Shown here one piece after another: positions 1-9,640 of a stretch of 22,332 nt of DNA. Below the pieces are notes generated by a model that was not told the origin of the DNA, did no database searches, and worked only from the letters and a program-made list of their open reading frames with translations. Position 1 is the stretch's first letter. Each line of letters starts with the position of its first letter. Source of the stretch: Folioceros fuciformis (Eukaryota; Anthocerotophyta; Anthocerotopsida; Anthocerotales); the NCBI GenBank assembly GCA_049999805.1, contig JBNGIO010001385.1:1-22332 (forward strand). The letters are read 5' to 3'. A program made the translations under genes and the position numbers.

Positions 1-1589
1 CTCCACTCCCCGTCCCCGCACCTCCTACTGCTTGCGCCTGCTCAACAGTCCTAACCTACAGTATTGTCTCCCACTACGCTCCTGTTGCAAGGCCCTCGTC
101 CATTTACAACCATGGACCTGTGCGAAGTTCGAATTCCCAAGATCTCTCATCAGGGGCCATGCAGGCCCCCCTAGCCACCCCCTCCCTCACATCGCAGGCA
201 GCAAGGACCTCATTCCTTTGGCTGTGCCTGCGAGGACCTCATCGCTTTAGCTACTTTGCGAGTCCCACCATGGCCATTGTTGCCGCTGAACAAGCTCCAA
301 ACACCAACTTGTGCATTCCTGCATTCGGAGAAAAAGAAAAAGAAGAATTCTATTCGAGTCCACTGAAGATGGATTTCCGTCAGTACGTATTGAACAACTT
401 GGACCATGGCCAACCTACCTACTTCTCCAAGGCCATCCTCTCCTTTCAGCATCCCATCTAATCACAGTTTGAGATTAGGATGCTGAATCCCGTGTCTAAG
501 CTACAGTGGTAATCGCGTGTTTGCTTGTTCAACTTTCTCCCTTATTTTGTGAAACTGCTGTATGTACTTGGGTTGCAGCTTGTGTGTGATCGCTTGTTTG
601 TGTTGCGGAACTTTTCGTTGAGCGACTTTTTCGTGTTTTCATTCCACTTGTAGAAGAAATTGAGATCAGTGGACAACAATTGAAAGATGAGGGAGGAGTC
701 TGTGTAGATGCGGCAACAGCTGAACGAGAGCATGTACTGGATATGTGACGCGGGACGAGGATGAGGTGCCCTGTGTATTTTTGGTTGGTTAACTCAGTCT
801 GCTGAGACGAGGCGGACGAAGATCTAGAGGAGAGGTCTGGCGCTTGGTTGTTGTAAGCACAAAGCTAGGTCCGGAGGCATGTGGACAGAGGGCGGGCGAT
901 TTGTCGCTGTTCTCCAAGAGAGGTTTCATATCGAAATGGTGTGGGACGGAAATTTTGACATCAAAAGACGTTCGTTTCAAGAAAGTCGTCATGGACGATA
1001 CGATGAGCTGAAGAGCAGCGACCAATGCTTGCTTTCTGTGTGGGATCAACGCTATGCTCAAGTGGAAATTCATGAAGAAGAAGACGGATGGCGATTCATC
1101 CTCACGAGACGAGTGGATCCGGCCGGGAGAAGGTTCCAATTCGGATGCCTATTGCCTGGCTTGTGTCTTATGAGACCCTGCTAGGAGGTGTCGAGATCGG
1201 CATGAGAAGATCGGATTCCACTTCTATCCTCACTTCCAACCCTGCATTTGCACCGCGTGCCGCGCACCCTGTGGACTCCTAATGGATTTGTTGTTTCTGT
1301 CGCGAGTTGGCAAGGTGCAAATATGGGATAGTCCGTTCCTCCTGTATCATCTTTCTGTGCGCGCAATGCAATTGTGCTCGAAGATGTTGCGAAATTTGCA
1401 GGCCCTGTAGAACGTCTCGATTCGAGATGAAGATGTCGGATCTGAAGCAATTTCCAACTCTGTTCTTTAAGCCGCGCACTTGCTATTGGTACTCCGATGG
1501 TTTCAGAACGGAACGTGACCGAGGCTTGTAATCCGCACAACTGCAGTCTCTGTGTTGAGGGTGTACAGGGAGCCTTTGCAGTATTCAAT
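1..1589. other. Intergenic, no recognised gene
   Basis: Several open frames of 60-135 codons overlap here on both strands, for example 120-461 (+), 879-1184 (+), 1088-1282 (+) and 1181-1588 (-). None shows a motif, signal peptide or family resemblance that I recognise, and the frames contradict one another. The stretch 879-1540 has some coding-like texture in more than one plus frame, so it could be a decayed gene or an exon of something unknown. I do not call it. No RNA gene or mobile-element terminus is visible. Confidence 0.5.
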
Positions 1590-1645
1590 TGATCACGTCT
1601 TTGGCTTTCGTTCAGCGGGTTGCTGTCCAGTAGAGGACGTGATCA
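1590..1645. repeat. Short inverted repeat, 10-bp arms
   Basis: TGATCACGTC at 1590-1599 is the exact reverse complement of GACGTGATCA at 1636-1645, with a 36-nt spacer. The arms contain an ACGT core of the kind bZIP factors bind, but that core is very common. It lies just left of where the segmental duplication becomes detectable. Role unknown. Confidence 0.6.
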
Positions 1646-2174
1646 GTCTGCAGGTGCAAGTGTCAGCTGAATGCGAGATTTAGCGGGGAAGGAAGGAAGG
1701 AAACCGTCGATTGAAACGCTGTGTGCATCTCTGCTAACGTGTGCTTGCGTTCTTTGGAGGTTGTGAAGGATTACAACCATCTTGCTTCTTTCATCCCGGC
1801 CAAGAGAGTATTAGCCACATGCACAACATTGATAGGACTGCAGACATTGTTCTCGCTCCCCCGTGCTTAGCAACGTGCGGGAGCCTTAGGTCATCGCGAT
1901 CGTGTGGCAGAGAAGAAACTCAGACCTCAAAGTATGGACCGATTCTTGAGCATTATGAAATTTGCGCGACACCTTTGGAATGACTCTGCTAGACGTATCA
2001 TCTTTCCAACAACGATCACACTTCAAAGCTTAAACAACAAAAGGTCCTCATCGAGCTGATGATGGAGCTGTACAGTGTATATACATGCAGCAAAGTACCC
2101 CAGCTACCTCATACTGATTACATCGGTGGACTACTGGAGGAACGAGCTGAGAGCAGCGCACATCGCACCCCAGC

Positions 2175-2719
2175 CTACACCACGCACTCTCCATTATAAC
2201 AGTGCTTCGGGATCCCAACTTCGCCCTTAGGAGGAGGTCTGCAAGCGACGCCACATTTCCCGCAGTTGTCGTCGTCGTTTCGAGTATTGACGCACTGACC
2301 ATTGCAGCAGGTGTACCCCTTGACGCAATGAAACTTGCAGAGCTTTCCAGGAACGCATTTTCCTGCCACGCATTTCTGTCCTTTCTTGCAGGGATAAGTG
2401 CAAGAGCCGCAGTAGCCAGGATTGGTGTGCAGATCCACGCAGCCGCGCCTGGGATAGTTGTAAGGTGAAGCTGGATTTGGCTTGCAGCAGGTGAGCTTCA
2501 TTTGCGCGCAGTACTGCATTGCGTAACATGCTTTTGTGAAAAATCTTAACGAGACGCACAGATCTCCTTTCTTCGCTAAGCGGTTTGACTTGCACTCACC
2601 TTCCTGCCAGATACCGGGCAGTTGCTTCGCAAAGGTTGCGCTGAAACTTTCTCCATCCACATACAGCAGGACAGAGCCATCAGGAGGAGACACAACAGAA
2701 TTGCACGAAACGTGGCCAT
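2175..2719 (-). CDS. STIG1-like cysteine-rich secreted protein (copy a), two exons
   Basis: Spliced gene: exon 1 is 2719-2600 (40 codons), the intron is 2599-2514 (86 bp, GTGAGT donor, TGCAG acceptor, phase 0) and exon 2 is 2513-2175, giving 152 residues. Exon 1 starts MATFRAILLCLLLMAL, a typical signal peptide, so the product should enter the secretory pathway. The mature part carries 20 cysteines in the STIG1 pattern, including YCGSC, YTCCNGQCVN, DNCGKCGVAC and the C-terminal CYNGEC. The intron is needed: reading through the donor meets a TAG eight codons later. The start is supported by the aligned ATG and signal peptide in the second copy. The frame of exon 2 stays open upstream to 2951, but that extension is not conserved as protein. 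A later acceptor (AAG before LTCC) is possible. Known family members in flowering plants (tobacco/petunia STIG1, tomato STIG1, Arabidopsis GRI) act outside the cell in stigma exudate, pollen-tube growth or ROS signalling. The role here is unknown. Confidence 0.85.
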
Positions 2720-2864
2720 GGTTGCTTGATCGGGACCGTCTCCAACCAGTACACGAGTCCAAAGCGTGCAAGAGCTCTGATCTGATGCTGGGGCAAGGAC
2801 CTCGCCAACTGCAGAGGCGAGAACGGATGACTGCCCTATATGACAAGACGGGTACGCGCAGATC

Positions 2865-2870
2865 TATATA
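2865..2870 (-). promoter_or_regulatory. Candidate TATA box of STIG1-a
   Basis: A TATATA core lies about 146-151 bp upstream of the STIG1-a start codon on the minus strand. An AT-rich element sits at the matching place in front of the second gene (6966-6971), within otherwise GC-rich aligned sequence. Conservation of position supports a core promoter; the transcription start is not determined. Confidence 0.5.
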
Positions 2871-3559
2871 TCGAGGACGAGGAAGGACGCCGCCCGTACC
2901 AGGAACAGACTTGGTATGGTTATCCGTGCGGAAGACTCGGTGGTGTCTCAAGTCCTGCGATTGTTGGCGTTATCCCACTGTGGGACTTGCTGTTTCCGTC
3001 AACCTTTACAGCACGAAGTACCACTTCAACGTTTCCAGGATGGTACGGACTTACCAAATATGTACTCCTTAAGCACTTCGCACTCTGACTTTGCAAGTTT
3101 GCTGGTTAGTCATTGACTGAGGCCTGCTTGACCAATTGCGGCTCAGCTTAGACTGCCTCACACATTTGCTTTCCTCGCAGTTGAAGTGATGCAGAAGAGG
3201 AGGAGGCCCACATTTGCAAACCATTCTCACTGTAAAAACTTCTCTGGATTGGCTTGCCATGCAGATCATCCCGATCTCATAGAATGATAATACCATCATC
3301 CCAAGTGTATGAGAGCAAAGACCTACTAAGGGAAGACAGTTGACGATGGCGAGAGACTGATGGAAGACAGGTGAGGGTGGGAAGGTTTACTCCAGATATG
3401 GAGAGTAAACCTCTGCCCTTGTAGATAGCCATAGCCATGTACACCCGTGGTCACATATTTTCCAGTAGGTTCGATGGACTTTCCCATGCTGGCACCTTTC
3501 TTCTTGGTTAGGTAGGTTGCAAGCAATAAGCGTTGATCAAACCCTGTAGAGGATAAAAG

Positions 3560-3905
3560 GCCATGTGTCTGCAGTTGTTCTCCAGGAGATTGAACGTCCT
3601 CACCAATTTGCAAAGTTTGATGTTGATCCCAACCTGTTCTAAAGAAGCTTGACCCTGATATGTTTGTATTCCCTTCCATTTCTCTCGTACTGGAGGGTTT
3701 GGAGCAGGATGCTGGAATTCTGTGAGCAGCCAGCGTTTTCGGCGGTGAAATGCAGCAACCTGGCCCTCACACGCATGTCAAAGGGATCTCCAAATTTTGT
3801 GAGGAACACTTGATGATTCAGCAGCCGATGACACAACGTCCAGGGACGAGAGTTGCGGATATAAGTTGAAACTGCTGGTGAGTTACCGCAACCTGCTGAA
3901 GAGCC
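3560..3905 (-). other. Conserved distal upstream block (copy A)
   Basis: This block lies about 0.85-1.2 kb upstream of STIG1-a and matches 8083-8385 upstream of STIG1-b. Matching phrases occur on both sides, such as CAATTTGCAAA near 3604 and 8126, and GCAGCAACCTGGCC near 3750 and 8221. Open frames can be read on the minus strand in both copies, but not one continuous shared frame. It may be a broken neighbouring gene or a shared regulatory region. I recognise no protein family in it. Confidence 0.5.
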
Positions 3906-4436
3906 AGACGTCTTCAAAAGACATAATGCAGGTAAAATTAATAGATATTCCCCCACTAATTGACAGGACCCTAAGAACACTTTAGCCTATTGCCTGGAGC
4001 CATAGATCAATTTGTTCCAGCCAATTATTATTATTAGGAAGCTATGACATGTCCACCAAAGGAACACTGAAAAAAGGTAATTAAATCAAAATTAGAATAA
4101 GACTTGGACACTAACTAATCTATCTATGGATAGAAAATTAGTAGGATCTAAGTGGACTTTTAAAATTAATTTAAATGTTGATGGTAATATAGAAAAATAC
4201 AAAGTTAGATTAATGGTAAAAGGATATTCTTAGAAATACGGATTTGAATGTGATCAAATTTTAGTCCTGTACTTAAGATAACCTCACTTAGGATTCTTTT
4301 AGCTTTAGCATCTCACTATGACTATGAATTAATATAACTTGACATCAAGACACCTTTTTCATATCTCGACCTTGACCACACCATTTACATGGAGATTCCT
4401 GAGAGAATAATTGTCAAGGATAAAGCAAAGCACAAT

Positions 4437-4506
4437 GCTTGCCTATTATTGAAGTCCTGATATGGACTTAAGCTTGCCTATTATTAAAGTCCTTATATGG
4501 ACTTAA
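4437..4506 (+). repeat. 35-bp tandem duplication inside copia pol
   Basis: Two adjacent 35-bp units (4437-4471 and 4472-4506), differing at two positions, each contain the sequence for the KSxYGLK motif of reverse transcriptase. The first copy has TGA within the motif; the second reads KSLYGLKQS. Because 35 is not a multiple of three, the duplication shifts the frame. Confidence 0.85.
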
Positions 4507-4573
4507 GCAGAGTACTTTGAAATGGTACTCCAAGTTAGATGATATAGTCCTTATGTCTAACACTAAGACCACA

Positions 4574-4610
4574 TTAGAAGAGACTAGATTTCAAATCTAG
4601 TCTCTTCTAA
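4574..4610. repeat. Perfect palindrome, 18-bp arms
   Basis: The 18-bp arm 4574-4591 is the exact reverse complement of 4593-4610, with a single C between them. It lies within the copia pol remnant just after DDIVLMSNT and interrupts the reading of the polyprotein. It could form a long hairpin or cruciform. Confidence 0.9.
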
Positions 4611-4612
4611 AT

Positions 4613-4641
4613 GTTTAGCTAGCATAAGTTGCTAGCTAAAC
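4613..4641. repeat. Second perfect inverted repeat, 12-bp arms
   Basis: GTTTAGCTAGCA (4613-4624) and TGCTAGCTAAAC (4630-4641) are exact reverse complements around a 5-nt loop. It follows the 18-bp palindrome after only two bases, so two hairpins stand back to back in the same gene remnant. Confidence 0.9.
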
Positions 4642-5276
4642 GTTTCTCTATGATTGACTACTTGTAGAGATCTTACTTTCTGCTTAGGCATTCAAGTTCT
4701 AAGGGATAGAAAGGTTAGAAGCATTCTTATTCACCAATCTAAGTATATTCAAGAGATTCTAACTAAGCTTAAGATATTAGAGGCTAAACCTATCTCAACG
4801 CCAATGGAGATTAACCTTAAGCTCAGCAAGGAACCAGACCAACAAGATCACATTCCACACACTACTCCTCCTCCTTACTCTTCTACTATAGGTAGTCTTA
4901 AGTACCTTATGGTATGCACTAGACCAGACCTATCATATTCAGTGGGAGCCTTGTCACAGTTCTTTTCAGCTCCTACTCAAGCTCACTAGAAGGCAATTAA
5001 AAGGATATTCAGATACTTAAGAGCAACCTCGGATCTAGAGTTGCTTTACCAATCACACATCAAGCAAGGAGAGCCTCTACAACTTGAAGGCTTTAGCGAT
5101 GCCGATTGGGCAAGCAACATTGATGATAGAAAGAATACAAGTAGCTATATATATATCTACTTGAAGGCATAACAACAAGTTGGAGTAGTAAGCGACAGCA
5201 GGTAGTGGAACTTAGCTCAACCAAGGCTGAGTATTACTCATTAACCCATGCATGCAAAAAACAGACTCTGGCAGCT

Positions 5277-5380
5277 CCTTCTACTTTCGGAGCTTCCTCC
5301 TTCTCCTTCCCAAAGAATTCCTAGGCCGCCTTCTACTTTCGGAGCTTCCTCCTTCTCCTTCCCAAAGAATTCCTAGGCGG
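5277..5380 (+). repeat. 52-bp tandem duplication
   Basis: Units 5277-5328 and 5329-5380 are nearly identical, differing only at the end (CTAGGCCG against CTAGGCGG). They lie near the end of the copia RNase H region, after the LTHACKK-like stretch, and disrupt it. The near identity shows a recent event compared with decay of the element. Confidence 0.9.
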
Positions 5381-5675
5381 TTTACAACGGCATCACGCTT
5401 ACATATAATCCGAAGTTCCATGCTCAGTTCCATGTTCAAACAAAGCATGTGGAAGTGCAATTCCATTTTATAAGTAGTTGATGAAGGCAAACTTATTGTT
5501 CTATATTGTCCAACAAAACAAATGACACCCGACGTGCTTGCAAAAGGCGCTCAGCTCCATCAAATACCAAGAACGTACAAGGAATATGGGGCTAAGAAGA
5601 ATATTAGAAGTTAGCTAAAATACTCATCAGAATAGAAACTTAGACCTTACTGTCTAGGTTAGTAAACGTTTCGGT

Positions 5676-5768
5676 CTACAGACTAATACCAAAAGTCAAA
5701 CTTAAGCTACAGACTAATACCAAAAGTCAAACTTAAGCTACAGACTAATACCAAAAGTCAAACTTAAG
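5676..5768 (+). repeat. 31-bp unit, three perfect tandem copies
   Basis: Units 5676-5706, 5707-5737 and 5738-5768 are identical. They sit just beyond the C-terminal end of the copia remnant and just before the second segmental duplication copy. They could belong to the non-coding 3' part of the element. Perfect identity points to recent expansion. Confidence 0.95.
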
Positions 5769-6291
5769 CGAACGGTTACGCGTATGCTCGCAGCGTTTCA
5801 CCTATGTAGGAAGAAAATCGTCATAGTCTCTTCAAACTTCGTGCATTGGTGCCATTGCGTGTCTTCTTGATCTGGACGTTTAGCAGGCTTACAGCTCTTT
5901 TCCTCGGGCAAGTCAGAAGAGTCTGAGAGCAAAAGAGTGGTGGGACTAATTCTCGTCCCACCAAGCTTGGTGAATGCAATGACATTAGACTACGCTGCCA
6001 TCAGGCACTAAGGTCTTAAGTCATTCTGAAGCAAGTCGGAGAGATGACCTCCGAGAACTGGACACTGACCTGAAAGAGGTGCACGATTCTTGAAAATCTT
6101 TTGCACCTTCCTTGTGATTGATTGTGCTGTCAATCTTTCCTTCAACCTTTCAAGCTTGAATGATAAAAAGACTTCATCGAGCTGATGAAGGAGTTGTACA
6201 ATTTACATGTATCTTTGAGGCAGTCACCTCGGTAGCCAGATTGGTGGACTGGGGGAACAAGCTGAGAGCCAAGCTGATTATATGCACCAAC

Positions 6292-6839
6292 CTAGATCAC
6301 GCACTCTCCATTGTAACAGAACTTGAGCAGCCCGACTTGGCCCTTTGGGGGTTCGCAAGAGACTCCACATTTCCCGCAGTTGTTGTTGTCGGCTTCAGTG
6401 TTGACGCACTCCCCGTTGCAGCAGGTGAAGCCCTCGATGCAAGCAAACTTACAGACTTTCACAGGAACGCATTTTCCTTTCACGCAAGTGTCTCCGGTTT
6501 GGCAGACATTGGTGCAAGAACCGCAGAAGCCGGGATTGGAGCGCAGATCGGCGCAGCCGTGCTTGGGATAGCTGTAAGGTGAAGCTGGATTTGGCTCGCA
6601 GCACGTGAGCTTCACAGACTGTGAAGCTTCCACGCAGAGCTGCATCGCGTGACATGCATTTGTGAAAAATCTCATAGGGATGGATCAATCTCCATTCTTC
6701 CCTAAGCAATTTGACTGGCACTCACCTCTTGGTCAGACACCGGGCAGTTGCTTCGCATAGGTAGCGCTGAAGCCCCCCACATACTGTGACAAAGAGCCAT
6801 CAAGAGGAGACACAAAAGGGGTGCACGAAACTTGGCCAT
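6292..6839 (-). CDS. STIG1-like cysteine-rich secreted protein (copy b), two exons
   Basis: Spliced gene: exon 1 is 6839-6726 (38 codons), the intron is 6725-6640 (86 bp, GTGAGT donor, TGCAG acceptor, phase 0) and exon 2 is 6639-6292, giving 153 residues. The signal peptide starts MAKFRAPLLCLLLMAL and is followed by PMRSNCPVS, matching PLRSNCPVS in copy a. All 20 mature-part cysteines line up with copy a, including FCGSC, FTCCNGECVN, NNCGKCGVSC and CYNGEC. The two proteins share about two thirds of the residues in the domain (72 of about 106 aligned, counted by eye). Differences are a four-residue insertion early in exon 2 (LCVEASQSVKLTCC against YCAQMKLTCC) and one proline missing near the C terminus. 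Unspliced, exon 1 would reach a TAG eight codons past the donor. Secreted, probably apoplastic; function in this plant unknown. Confidence 0.85.
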
Positions 6840-6965
6840 GATCGGGACAGTCTCAGACCAGGACTCAGTACACGACTTCACAGCCTGCCAGAGCTCTGAT
6901 CTGATGCTGAAGCAAAGGCCCGGAGGAGACAAAGGAGGATTGATTCACGAGGATAAGGAAACGCA

Positions 6966-6971
6966 TATTTA
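6966..6971 (-). promoter_or_regulatory. Candidate TATA-like element of STIG1-b
   Basis: An AT-rich ATAAATA run on the minus strand lies about 130 bp upstream of the STIG1-b start, at the position that aligns with TATATA in front of STIG1-a. It is weaker in sequence than the copy a element. Confidence 0.4.
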
Positions 6972-7569
6972 TGAGGAGAGGAGGAAGAACGCCAATGCAA
7001 TGTGCCTCACACATTCGGTGGTGTCTAGAAGTCGCAAATGGTTGACGTCATCCTATTGTCGGACTGGGTGCGAGAGTCAACCCCCACAACACGGACCTCC
7101 ACGTCTTCAGCGATTCCACGATGCCTGGATATTCCAATCTGTATTCCTTTTCGCGATTTGCCTGGCACTTTCCCTGGGGCTTTACATTACCCAGGTAGTG
7201 CAGCTCTGATGACAGTGGCCTGCACATTACGTTGTCTTGATTCTAGATTGAAGTCACGCAGAGGAGGGGGAGGCCGACGGTTTACAAAACTCTCATACGG
7301 GACCAATCGCGTCTAGATTCATCTGCCACCCAGATGTATGAGCAAAGTCTCAGAAAAGAAATCATAGAGCGATGCCTCTGATCATACAACTCATTCCAAC
7401 AATGCGAGAACAAAGACCCACTAGGGAAGACAGCTGATAGTGTTGAGAGAACTGTCTGTAAACTTCTGGTCTTGTGGATAACCATGTGTGCTTGTGGTCA
7501 CGACCTCTTTGTACGATGGACTCTCCATCCTGGCAGCTTTCTGTCTGGGAGGCTACAATGCGTGTCCCA

Positions 7570-8080
7570 AAAAAAAGTCCAGGTAATGAGTAGCATGCTT
7601 TGTGCGAGGCTCAGTAGCTAGGAACAGCTCTGTCAGCCAATTTCCCTCGAGCCCTTGGAGCAGTTTGAAGGGCTGGCTGGCACCGACAACGGGAAGTGAA
7701 GCAGCTGAATCAATAGTGTAAGTTGGCTTTCGGGAAGTGGATGGTGAAGTGACTGCACACTAGAAAGCGTAAGCGCGTGAGATGGCTAACCCGCTCCCTT
7801 CCTGCTGAGGCGCACTCTGCAACAGTCAGATGTTGTCAAACACTAGTCACGGAGTGTCGTTTGTGATAATCGCTGTAGATGAAGGGAAAGTCCCCAACGA
7901 GTTCCATTTCAGGGCATAACACGATGGCTTCGTAGGCCATGCACAGTTCCCAGTAGACATCAACACCGGTAGAACCCTACCTCCTAAACTGAAACCCAGA
8001 TTGACTGAAGACACGCCCCACAGAAAACAGTAAGTGAACAAAGTGTGTCCAGGAAGTGCAACGATGCGTGCAACGAGGGT
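7570..8080. other. Segment present only in duplication copy B
   Basis: The aligned blocks either side are closer together in copy A (about 3530 to 3560). This roughly 0.5-kb stretch is therefore either an insertion in copy B or a deletion in copy A. It begins near an A8 run at 7569-7576. I see no terminal inverted repeat, clear target duplication or gene in it. Confidence 0.45.
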
Positions 8081-8082
8081 AC

Positions 8083-8385
8083 ATGTCTGCAGCCTTTCTT
8101 GAGGAGAATGGACTTTCTTGTTCCCAATTTGCAAAACTTTGATATTGATCCGACCCTAATCTCAAGTTCGACCCTGTCATGTTTGTCCCCTCCCTTCCAG
8201 GCCTCTGGTGGATTTGGAAGTGCAGCAACCTGGCCCGCAAACATGCATGTCAGAGGGAATGGTCGTAATCCAATTTTTGAGAGCAGGACAAGTAGGTTCA
8301 GCAGCGAACGACACAAGGGTTGATGGATTAGAGTCAGGACATGAGTTAGAAGAGCAGGTGAGGTTCTGCAATCTGCTGCCTCTCA
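8083..8385 (-). other. Conserved distal upstream block (copy B)
   Basis: Counterpart of 3560-3905, here about 1.25-1.55 kb upstream of STIG1-b. Minus-strand frames run through it, but no single frame is shared with copy A. Either a decayed neighbour gene or regulatory DNA. Confidence 0.45.
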
Positions 8386-9640
8386 CGGGTTTGGAGTGTT
8401 CTGTGCTTGTTTAGCAATTGCCACGGCGCATCAGGCCGCATGCGGTAATAAGCACCGTAAGTGTTAGAGACGGAGTTGATCAAAATTGTATTGAAAGACA
8501 GGAGCACGTCGTGGTGCAACTACAGTGACGCCGCGATGCGCTTCTGGCGTTGTGTCACAGTGAACACATGCACGTCAATTCCAGGCAGTGCTTCCGACTA
8601 TAGGTGTCAGGATATCCGGCTGCAGGGCCTCGAGGCGTGCGCTGCCCGGCTGCTCGCAAGGCTGTACAGGCGTGCCCCTCTGCCTGAAGGCACATGGATC
8701 CTGCCTTATATGCTTTGTCCGAGCGTCTATTACTCTCGCCTCGAGGAGTAGAGGGTTTCAGAGAAGAAAAGTTACAAGCAACTTCTGGTTGGAGTTGAAA
8801 CGTTTGGCCCAATGCAGCGCTGAGAGCTCCGAATACCAAGGACTGGGAGTCTGTGCCACAAACCACGGGTCAGGACCCCCAGGAAGGACGATACGCGCTC
8901 CTAGTGGCGACGGTTGTAGCGGGAAATGCTATCGAGGTGGCGATCACTTGCAGCAGGCGATAAGACGGTGCGCGTTTTTGGGAGTAATGCAACGCTCACC
9001 CAGTCATCAACAAAGCACGCGCATGTGGGGCATGTGGAGGTGGCGCGATTTAGAACTGAGCTCCGTACCTCTCCAACTTGTCTGTAACACGCTGCTTGCA
9101 AGTTGCAAGCCGGGTGAACGGGCGGACTGAGTATTACCGCATGAGGAATACAACTTACTGAGAAGGACATGTTGCAAGGGTGGCGCTGCCCAGTGATGAA
9201 TCATGATGGGACGGTCCTGCTGCTCGGCTGGGCGAGCTCGTGCTCGTGGTTCTGTTCATTAGCGTTGCCTTAGCTGCCAGTACTGAGCAGGCACCCACCC
9301 AAGAGTACTGGCTGGATACATCCAGCAGAGGGTGTTAACTAATTGCTGCAGGACGTGTATGGGCAGCGAATCCGCACACCCATGTTTCAAATGTCAACCT
9401 CCCTCGCATCCTCAGAGATCATGTGACTCGCCTTTGCGAAACCTTGCCTTCCACATCACCATGCTGAATTCAGGCAGGCTGCTTTGAATGGCACAAAGAA
9501 GACCTTGATGAGACGGTCTCCGAGTGTTTGGACATAGCTTCTTGTTGTTCTGCATTCGCTTTACATGTACAGACATGTGTACATTTATGGATGGTGACGG
9601 TGTTTCCAAGGCAGTCCTGATGTCCTTGCCACTGCAACCG
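8386..9640. other. Intergenic, no recognised gene
   Basis: Open frames such as 8588-9130 (+) and 8555-8866 (-) overlap each other and show no domain, signal peptide or repeat that I recognise. The base composition is balanced. No RNA gene seen. Confidence 0.45.

Larger units (their letters stand above)
1690..3905. repeat. Segmental duplication, copy A
   Basis: Read in parallel with 5808-8385, this segment keeps the same order of matching blocks. They are the GGAA-rich left edge and left flank (about 1690-2040 against 5808-6160), the 3' flank (2041-2174 against 6163-6291), the STIG1 gene, its TATA region, a block at about 3296-3530 matching 7405-7560, and a distal block at about 3560-3905 matching 8083-8385. 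Divergence is substantial but the collinearity is clear by eye. Copy A lacks about 450 bp that copy B has between the last two blocks. The edges are approximate because similarity fades gradually at the left and stops near 3905 at the right. Confidence 0.75.
4010..5611 (+). mobile_element. Ty1/copia retrotransposon pol remnant (RT and RNase H)
   Basis: Broken copia polyprotein on the plus strand. Recognisable parts in order are an EAM..PKEHW-like stretch (4038-4068, with TGA in place of the usual Trp codon), KLVGSKWTFKI (about 4135-4170), LDIKTPF and IYMEIPE of reverse transcriptase, KSLYGLKQS (about 4490-4515), DDIVLMSN (about 4536-4560, remnant of the YVDD site), DLTFCLGIQVL and PISTPME (4660-4810), TRPDLSY, GFSDADWA with the RNase H aspartates (about 5090-5115), and TKHVEVQFHFI with YCPTKQM.PDVLAKG near the C terminus (5430-5550). 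Many in-frame stops and frame changes, a deletion just before DDIVLM, and missing gag, protease and integrase show it is dead. No flanking LTRs are identifiable. It is AT-richer than the STIG1 segments on either side. Confidence 0.9.
5808..8385. repeat. Segmental duplication, copy B
   Basis: This is the counterpart of 1690-3905, with the same block order and orientation. It is longer, mainly because of about 450-500 bp at 7570-8080 that has no equivalent in copy A. The copia remnant and the 31-bp repeats fill the gap between the two copies almost exactly. Confidence 0.75.

Noticed and set aside
879-1588. Coding-like frames around 879-1540
   Set aside because: Plausible peptide texture appears in different frames with stops between them. 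I know no family that matches, so a decayed gene cannot be told from chance.
2175-2951. Single-exon 258-codon reading of STIG1-a starting at 2951
   Set aside because: The part upstream of the cysteine-rich domain is read in a frame that destroys the signal peptide and is not conserved as protein in the second copy. The spliced model gives matching signal peptides, donors, acceptors and phase in both genes.
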